Assembly (NCBI GenBank): GCA_039028695.1
Contig: JBCCHN010000154.1
Coordinates: forward strand, 1 to 12,164
Length of the DNA stretch: 12,164 bases
Direction of reading: 5' to 3'
From: JANQKX01 sp039028695
GTDB taxonomy: Bacteria; Pseudomonadota; Alphaproteobacteria; Kiloniellales; Kiloniellaceae
Shown: positions 7,796 to 12,164 of the stretch, piece after piece
Numbering within the stretch: position 1 is the first letter of the stretch
Layout of the letters: each line of letters starts with the position of its first letter
Program-made: the position numbers and the translations under genes
The notes under the pieces: model-generated
Database searches by the model: none
The model's input: the letters and a program-made list of their open reading frames with translations, nothing else
Told to the model about the DNA's origin: nothing

Positions 7796-7804
7796 GGCGG
7801 GGAC

Positions 7805-8794
7805 CTAGAGACTCGCCCGGTATTGCCGGTGGAAGGACTGATAGCCCCGTGCCGTGACGCCAAGATGATCGCGCAGATGCTCATGCAGCCGCGGCAGACA
7901 ATGAAAGGGGGCGGCCGGCAAGGCATGATGTTCGATATGAAACGACATGTTCCACGTCAAAAATCGCAGCAGCCGATGGGTGAAGGTGGTGCGCGTATTC
8001 ACCAACATGTTGCTGGTTTCGGGGCAGAGGGCGTGTTCAGCCAGCAAAAAGGCGCGCAGGAAAGGCTGGCCGACGATCACAGGAACGATCCAGGCCCACA
8101 GAAGGATCTGCCCGACCCCACTGCCAGAGACAACGAAAAGGGCAAGAACGCCATAAAGCACCAGGAACAGCCGCGCCTCGCCGCAAATCTCGCGCCGTTT
8201 GCCCCGGGGTACGAAAGCCTCCGCCTGCCCGTTCTTCCCGTCATACCCCAAGGCGTTTCGCCACAGGGCCTGGGCCAGGCCCTTCCACACCGGCCAGCCG
8301 GTAAGAAACAGCCAATAGTCCCGCCGAGTTTTGGGTTTGGGAAAGGCCAGCTCCGGGTCCCGTTCCGGGTCTTGGGTATGGCGGTGGTGGGCAAAGTGGA
8401 AATAGCGGAACCAGCCGGGTGGGATCAGGAGCAAAAAGCCGCAGACCGCTGCGACAACCCGGTTAAGCCCATCGCTGGCAAAGGCCGTCTTGTGAATGGT
8501 CTCGTGTAGAGGCGCAAAAAGGAAGACCAGCAGCATCCCTTGGATCAAGAGCAAAAACGGCCATCCCGGCACCTGCGCCCCGATCAGCCACCCGATGAGC
8601 ACAGCCGCGCCGCCATGCACCGCCAAGCGCTCCAGACCGGCCCGGTCCGAGCGCGCCAGCAACCGCTTCTTCTCGGCGCCGTCCAGGCGGGCAAGCACCT
8701 CCCGATGGGTGATAATATGGGCGCTCTGCGGATCGGCACGCACGGCCTTGGTGTCCTTTTCTATTGAGTTCCACCGGCCAAGGGCACGGGTCAC
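7805..8794 (-). CDS. Membrane fatty acid desaturase (di-iron, histidine-box)
   Basis: This is a 329-residue integral membrane di-iron enzyme of the fatty acid desaturase superfamily. The histidine boxes are intact: HETIH at 97-101, HFAHH at 133-137 (followed by R-H139), and HIEHH at 286-290. An extra conserved His254 lies in AEHALCPET, ahead of the NTRTT block. Hydrophobic helices lie at about 60-95, 112-127, 205-224 and 226-250. The third-box region, with AEHALCPE and WNMSFHIEHHALP, resembles alphaproteobacterial desaturases often labelled MocD-like. The reaction is oxygen-dependent desaturation or hydroxylation of an acyl or similar substrate; regiochemistry cannot be read. The start is a GTG at 8794 with only a weak, closely spaced purine run upstream; an in-frame stop lies not far upstream, so alternatives are limited to downstream codons. 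Confidence 0.88.
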   Translation of the reverse strand: MTRALGRWNSIEKDTKAVRADPQSAHIITHREVLARLDGAEKKRLLARSDRAGLERLAVHGGAAVLIGWLIGAQVPGWPFLLLIQGMLLVFLFAPLHETIHKTAFASDGLNRVVAAVCGFLLLIPPGWFRYFHFAHHRHTQDPERDPELAFPKPKTRRDYWLFLTGWPVWKGLAQALWRNALGYDGKNGQAEAFVPRGKRREICGEARLFLVLYGVLALFVVSGSGVGQILLWAWIVPVIVGQPFLRAFLLAEHALCPETSNMLVNTRTTFTHRLLRFLTWNMSFHIEHHALPAAPFHCLPRLHEHLRDHLGVTARGYQSFHRQYRASL

Positions 8795-8853
8795 CCCTAT
8801 CTGGGAAGGCAGGCTTGAGAATCCAGCCTACTCCATTTTTCAATCAAGACATA

Positions 8854-9729
8854 TTACCCGTAAAGCGCGATGATGACGATTCCCAACGCCAGAACGCTGG
8901 CAGCGATAAAACGGCGCAGCATGGCCCCTTCACGCAAGAACAAACCTCCAAGCGCGACTGAAATGGGTATCGAGGCTTGGCGCAAGGACGTCACGATTGC
9001 CACTTCGCCACCCAGTTGATAAGCCACGAGAATCAGATAATAGGACGAATAAGCAATCATGCCGGGCAAAATAATCCGGGTGAGGGACGAAATTCGGATT
9101 GTCGGTGTTATAATCGTTGGCGCCACAGCGGGCGCCACGGCACGCTGTCGCAGCCATTGAACGAAAAAGACGGGCAGAACCAACATTTCGACAAAAAATA
9201 CCAGGACCGGCGGTGAAATGGATTGCATGAGGCGCGCATCCGCCAGGGAATAAATACCCGTGCCGGACATTGCCAGGCAGGCGAACATAAGGGTACGGGG
9301 ATCTTCTAAGAATCGCGTGCCGCGCCGGTATAAAAGCAGAAAGCTCCCCGCCACGGCCATTCCAATGCCCAGCAGAACGATCGGCGAATAGGTCTTGCCC
9401 AGCAGCAGTACACTGACGATCACGACGAACACCGGTGACGCCCGAATAATCGGATAGTAGGCCGAAAGATCGCCCCGCTTTAGGGTGACCGTCAAACCGA
9501 TTCCATAGCAAATCTGACCGCAAATCGACAAAGCAACGAACGGCCAAACAGGCAAAACCGCCGAGAAGTCGGCGCCGACGACAAGACCATGCACCAGCGC
9601 GCTGAGGCCCATCACGAAAACCAAACAGATATATCCAAGCTGAGGATCCGGGTTCTTTTTGACCAGCAGATTCCAAAGCGGATGCAGCGCAGCCGAAGCC
9701 AAGACCAATAAAACGATTTGGATTTCCAA
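8854..9729 (-). CDS. EamA/DMT-family transporter (TTG start)
   Basis: This is a 291-residue protein with about ten hydrophobic helices in two similar halves, the layout of EamA (drug/metabolite transporter) carriers. The first half contains the conserved GDLSAYYPIIRASPVFV block, and the second contains the SLRQASIPISVALGGLFLREG block. The start is a TTG: an in-frame TAA lies only 9 nt upstream, and GGAG at 9739-9742 is 9 nt from it. The next in-frame ATG would delete the first helix. The substrate is unknown; family members carry amino acids, nucleotide sugars, or lipid-linked sugars such as aminoarabinose carriers. It is 59 nt upstream of the desaturase on the same strand and 269 nt downstream of a second EamA gene. 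Confidence 0.88.
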   Translation of the reverse strand: MEIQIVLLVLASAALHPLWNLLVKKNPDPQLGYICLVFVMGLSALVHGLVVGADFSAVLPVWPFVALSICGQICYGIGLTVTLKRGDLSAYYPIIRASPVFVVIVSVLLLGKTYSPIVLLGIGMAVAGSFLLLYRRGTRFLEDPRTLMFACLAMSGTGIYSLADARLMQSISPPVLVFFVEMLVLPVFFVQWLRQRAVAPAVAPTIITPTIRISSLTRIILPGMIAYSSYYLILVAYQLGGEVAIVTSLRQASIPISVALGGLFLREGAMLRRFIAASVLALGIVIIALYG

Positions 9730-9998
9730 GAAGATTTACTCCAGCGGCTCACAGAATGACAGAGATTCGCGTCGGTAAATTCCGCGATGCCGCACTGGTT
9801 CGTTGCATCGCCGCTTTTCCAGACGAGCCGTCTTGTTTCTGCGGCCTTTAGTTCCTCCGACGCTTACGCTGCTCCGCCGCCTATCCTTGAAAATCCTTAT
9901 TTCAAAAGGCGAAGACTTCTTAGAGCCCCTTTTTAGAACCTTTTCTGAAACCTTGGAAAGCCTAAAGCGCGACCGCGCGGGATGGCTGGCTGTGGCGG
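9730..9998. other. 269-bp unexplained spacer with imperfect inverted repeat
   Basis: This spacer separates the two EamA genes. Frames in both directions are open through parts of it, but the predicted peptides are Arg/Lys/Ser-rich or otherwise unlike real proteins, so I do not call a gene. The central part (about 9880-9965) is AT-rich. It holds an imperfect inverted repeat at 9885-9909, with arms CCTTGAAA and TTTCAAAAGG (two extra bases in the right arm), and a short GCGC-GACC-GCGC hairpin follows near 9966-9977. The spacer presumably includes the 3' end of the upstream transcript and any promoter of the downstream gene. A dispersed repeat is another possibility. Confidence 0.35.
9739..9742 (-). 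promoter_or_regulatory. Ribosome binding site deciding a TTG start
   Basis: On the minus strand GGAG is followed after 9 nt by TTG at 9729-9727. The in-frame TAA (9736-9738) lies between them, which excludes any upstream start and supports the TTG. Confidence 0.6.
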
Positions 9999-10967
9999 CT
10001 AGGAGCCTTCCCCGTGCCGCGCCGCCATGGTGTTGATAATCAGGGCCGCCACGATCACCACACCGCCGGCAACACCAAGGCCCGGCATCGCCTCGCCGGC
10101 AAAAAGCCACACCCAAATGGGCGCCAGGACAATTTCCAAAATCATCACCAGCGCCACATCGGCGGCGGTGGCATAGCGGGTCGCGATGGTCAGCAAGATG
10201 TATTGGGCGCCGATTTGAACGGTTCCCAACAACAACCCAATCGCGACAACATGGCCAGCGGCTTTCAAGCTGCCTATCATAATAAGACACACTAAAAGGG
10301 ACACGGCCAGCGCCACCACGCCGGACAAGCAAGTGGCCGGGCTCATGTCCTTGGCCTTACCGGCCCTGAGCCCCACAATGGCAATGGCATAACCTAGGCA
10401 GGCCAGGAAGGCATAGGTCAGACCCTGCGGCGATAGGCGCAGGCCGCTCGGCGAGGCAAGATCCCCCCAAATGACCAGGACGACTCCTGCAAGGGCGGCG
10501 GCCATAGACAGCCAGGCCATCCGTGACGAGCGTTCGCCCAAGAAGACCCGGCTGATCACCGCTGCGAAGAGGGGAGACAGACTCAAGACCGCCACCACCG
10601 TGGCCACCGAGGTTTGGGACAAGGCCAGCAAAAAAGCAATGAAGGCGCCGCCGAGGCTAAGGGCCACGATGATACCCGGCCGCCCAATGTTCAGGAAGGC
10701 GGCGACCATGCCGCCAATCGTCCGGCCGCCGACGCTTCGACCCTGCTGCCACCAGACAAACAGAAAAACCGCCACGGTAAAGCCCAGCGCACGATAGACC
10801 AGAAGCACCCAGGGATCCGCCTCGCCCGCGAATCGCAACAAAAGCCCGGCGCTGCTAGCAAAGACCGCCGCCAAAGCCGCCAGCCCGATGCCGAACAAGC
10901 GGCCTCGGCCCGTACCTCCGTCATCCTTTCCCGCCAAGCCATTGGGCCTCGAGGCATTTTTCCCCAT
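9999..10967 (-). CDS. EamA/DMT-family transporter
   Basis: This is a 322-residue transporter with about ten predicted helices in two repeats, preceded by a polar, Gly/Lys-rich N-terminal tail of about 22 residues. Family-like stretches include the QTSVATVVAVLSLSPLFAAV block, followed by FLGERSSRMAW at the end of the first half, and the ALVMILEIVLAPIWVWLFAGE block in the second. ATG at 10967 is chosen because AAGGGGTGAG lies 4 nt upstream on the minus strand; an upstream ATG at 11084 would add 39 non-hydrophobic residues. It is transcribed divergently from the XRE-cupin regulator, and a promoter overlapping the shared palindrome points at it, so regulation by that protein is likely. The substrate is unknown; amino acid or metabolite export is the family norm. 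Confidence 0.9.
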   Translation of the reverse strand: MGKNASRPNGLAGKDDGGTGRGRLFGIGLAALAAVFASSAGLLLRFAGEADPWVLLVYRALGFTVAVFLFVWWQQGRSVGGRTIGGMVAAFLNIGRPGIIVALSLGGAFIAFLLALSQTSVATVVAVLSLSPLFAAVISRVFLGERSSRMAWLSMAAALAGVVLVIWGDLASPSGLRLSPQGLTYAFLACLGYAIAIVGLRAGKAKDMSPATCLSGVVALAVSLLVCLIMIGSLKAAGHVVAIGLLLGTVQIGAQYILLTIATRYATAADVALVMILEIVLAPIWVWLFAGEAMPGLGVAGGVVIVAALIINTMAARHGEGS

Positions 10968-11115
10968 CGAACTCACCCCTTCTTGAAAAACAGTCTGATG
11001 GGTCACCGCGCCACCGCCAACTCGGGGCCTATTCCGATCCTGGCCCAGAGCCAATTTGGCCAAACGACAGGCCGCCCACAGCATCCCCCGTCCCGAAAGC
11101 CACCGCTCGCCAGGC

Positions 11116-11144
11116 TCGACAAAGATAAGATATTTTTCTATAAT
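11116..11144 (+). promoter_or_regulatory. Sigma70-type promoter for the XRE-cupin regulator
   Basis: TCGACA (11116-11121, five of six consensus bases) is followed by exactly 17 nt and then TATAAT (11139-11144, perfect consensus). The expected start site is near 11151, inside the palindrome, and leaves a leader of about 30 nt before the regulator's ATG at 11181. A second TATAAT lies at 11158-11163 without a clear -35. Confidence 0.7.
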
Positions 11145-11160
11145 AATAGAATTCTATTAT
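11143..11160. promoter_or_regulatory. 18-bp perfect palindrome, probable operator
   Basis: ATAATAGAATTCTATTAT is a perfect inverted repeat with no spacer. Beyond it, two further base pairs match on each side after one mismatch (11140-11141 with 11162-11163). It overlaps the end of the plus-strand -10 and fully contains the minus-strand -10, so a dimer bound here would block both. XRE-family regulators bind such short inverted repeats near their own gene. Assignment to the adjacent regulator is inference. Confidence 0.65.
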
Positions 11161-11179
11161 AATGGATTTTTATCGTCAA
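11151..11179 (-). promoter_or_regulatory. Sigma70-type promoter directed at the EamA transporter
   Basis: On the minus strand TTGACG (11179-11174) is followed by exactly 17 nt and TAGAAT (11156-11151); each hexamer matches consensus at five of six bases. The expected start is near 11144, which gives a leader of roughly 177 nt before the transporter ATG at 10967. It faces the plus-strand promoter, so the two polymerases would compete for the same DNA. Confidence 0.5.
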
Positions 11180-11180
11180 G

Positions 11181-11936
11181 ATGCCAAGCGTCCCCTCTCG
11201 CCTAAAAAAAACCCGCCGTTCGGAGAAAAAGAGTGTCGCCCCAGATATCACCTCCCCAGATATCGCCAACAAAGACACCGCCGACCAAGACGTCTCGTCG
11301 GCGGATCGGGCTCAAATCCAATTGGGTCAGCGGGTCAGGGCCCTGCGCAAGGCGGCCGGCTTGACCCTGGAAACGGCAAGTCAGGAAACCGGCCTTTCCC
11401 GCGCCTCCCTGTCCAAGATCGAACGGGGTGAAATGTCCCCCACCTACGACAGCCTCTACAAACTGGCCCAGGGGCTGAAGCTGGACCTGGCAGCTCTGGT
11501 GTCAGGACAAGCACCGGTCGCCGGCGGCATTGCGGTGACCCGGGCCGGAGCGGGCGCACGCCAGGAGACGGCGCAGTTCCGCCATCATCTGCTGGCACCC
11601 GATTTCGCCGACCGGCACCTCTATGTCTTCGAAACTGAGGTCAAGGGCACGGAATTGCCCAAGCCTCGGTCCTGGGATCGGCACAACAGCGAGGATTTCC
11701 TCTATGTTCGCAGTGGTGTCATTGCCGTCCACATGAAGGGGCACGACCCGATTACCTTGCGCAAAGGGGACTCCCTGCAGATGGACGGCCGCATCCCGCA
11801 CGCGTTGGTGACGCTACACAGGTCCGGGGTAAAGGAAAGCAAGGCGGGCACTCGCCGAAAAGGCTCGGATGATAATGCCCCAAAAGCCGCAACGCCGGCC
11901 AAGATTCTTTGGATCTCGGTACCCTACGATCGCTAG
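11181..11936 (+). CDS. XRE-family transcriptional regulator with cupin sensor domain
   Basis: This 251-residue DNA-binding regulator has three parts. Residues 1-45 are charged and probably disordered. Residues about 48-107 are an XRE helix-turn-helix (LGQRVRALRKAAGLTLETAS, then GLSRASLSKIERGEMSPTYDSL). Residues about 140-250 are a cupin domain containing RHNSEDFLYVRSGVIAVHM, LRKGDSLQMDGRIPHAL and a final strand ILWISVPY. His168, Glu171 and His207 sit where cupins bind metal or ligand. Between the last two strands is a polar insert at about 216-240. XRE-cupin proteins commonly control amine, amino acid or transport genes by sensing a small molecule. ATG at 11181 is the only plausible start, although its ribosome site is weak. 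The divergent EamA gene and shared operator suggest it controls that transporter and itself. Confidence 0.9.
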   Translation: MPSVPSRLKKTRRSEKKSVAPDITSPDIANKDTADQDVSSADRAQIQLGQRVRALRKAAGLTLETASQETGLSRASLSKIERGEMSPTYDSLYKLAQGLKLDLAALVSGQAPVAGGIAVTRAGAGARQETAQFRHHLLAPDFADRHLYVFETEVKGTELPKPRSWDRHNSEDFLYVRSGVIAVHMKGHDPITLRKGDSLQMDGRIPHALVTLHRSGVKESKAGTRRKGSDDNAPKAATPAKILWISVPYDR

Positions 11937-11951
11937 CCTTCGCCAGCGGGT

Positions 11952-12164
11952 CTAGAGCACCACCGGGTCCAGGCCGCCCGCGGGGGCCGGTACGTCGGCG
12001 AAAAAGAAACCGATGAGCAGGATGGCGAAGGCCACCGGCAGGACCCACATGAAGATCTTGCTTTTGCTGATGTTGGTCTGGCGTGATCGGGTTTCATCCA
12101 CCACCGCGTGGGCCAGGGATACATCGGGCGGCGGCCCGGCGAAGAGCCCCATGCCGCTGATGCA
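11952..12164 (-). CDS. C-terminal part of an unidentified membrane-anchored protein (5' end beyond window)
   Basis: The frame is open from the right edge to a TAG at 11952, giving 70 visible residues. They consist of a short Gly/Pro-rich stretch, a polar segment (VDETRSRQTNISKSK), one hydrophobic helix (IFMWVLPVAFAILLIGFFFA) and a short Pro/Gly-rich tail. The Lys-rich flank before the helix suggests that the N-terminal side is cytoplasmic. I do not recognise the family. An internal ATG at 12152 could instead start a complete 66-residue single-helix protein; the frame continuing past the edge without a stop makes truncation equally likely. The gene ends 15 nt from the convergent regulator gene, with no room for a separate terminator. 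Confidence 0.5.
   Translation of the reverse strand, partial: CISGMGLFAGPPPDVSLAHAVVDETRSRQTNISKSKIFMWVLPVAFAILLIGFFFADVPAPAGGLDPVVL

Noticed and set aside
8811..8829. AGGCT/AGCCT hairpin between the EamA gene and desaturase as a terminator
   Set aside because: The stem is only 5 bp and no T-run follows on the transcribed strand.
8463..8843. Alternative frame at the desaturase N-terminus, considered as a sign of a frameshift
   Set aside because: The desaturase frame is continuous with all histidine boxes; the alternative peptide is Gly/Arg-rich and not family-like.
9803..10036. 77-residue open frame on the plus strand in the EamA-EamA spacer
   Set aside because: It runs antisense into the EamA gene end, has no ribosome site, and its composition is not protein-like.
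9736..10332. 198-residue open frame, minus strand
   Set aside because: About half overlaps the well-supported EamA gene in another frame, and the rest is Arg/Ser-rich without recognisable motifs.
1..12164. Mobile elements, CRISPR arrays, tRNA or rRNA genes
   Set aside because: No transposase-like genes, regularly spaced repeats, or tRNA/rRNA signature sequences were found on either strand.

Overview
This looks like a chromosomal stretch from a moderately GC-rich Gram-negative bacterium, most likely an alphaproteobacterium. I infer this from the GC-rich third positions, an exported YHS-domain protein, a MocD-like desaturase and an alpha/beta-hydrolase-adenylate cyclase fusion. None of these fixes the genus. 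No rRNA, tRNA, CRISPR array, insertion sequence or phage gene is visible. The window holds ten complete and two edge-truncated protein genes.

Left part (1-4592). A truncated metallophosphoesterase and an exported YHS-domain protein lie on the minus strand. Across a 245-bp gap, a plus-strand operon encodes a membrane fusion lipoprotein, an ABC ATPase, an ABC-2 permease and then an EthD-family protein. The first three overlap or nearly touch and together form an exporter that probably docks on a TolC-type outer membrane channel; no such channel is encoded here.

Middle (4650-7795). A glutaminase A gene (minus) converges on the EthD gene. It is divergent from a gene for an alpha/beta-hydrolase fused to a class III nucleotide cyclase. 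The cyclase gene in turn converges, with a 5-nt gap, on a minus-strand GAP-family (LysE superfamily) membrane protein gene.

Right part (7082-12164). Four minus-strand genes follow one another: an EamA/DMT transporter, a second EamA/DMT transporter, a membrane fatty-acid desaturase and the GAP-family protein; the last two form a tight pair. The right-most transporter is divergent from an XRE-cupin regulator. Their shared intergenic region carries an 18-bp perfect palindrome lying where two good sigma70-type promoters face each other. This is the clearest regulatory module in the window and suggests that the regulator controls itself and the transporter together. A truncated minus-strand gene ending in a membrane segment closes the window.

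Most of the window is ordinary metabolism and transport. No gap without a gene exceeds 300 bases; the largest are 887-1131, 9730-9998 and 10968-11180. I found no convincing new multi-gene system. The points most worth following are the face-to-face promoter/operator, the cyclase's mixed active site, and the unexplained 9730-9998 spacer.
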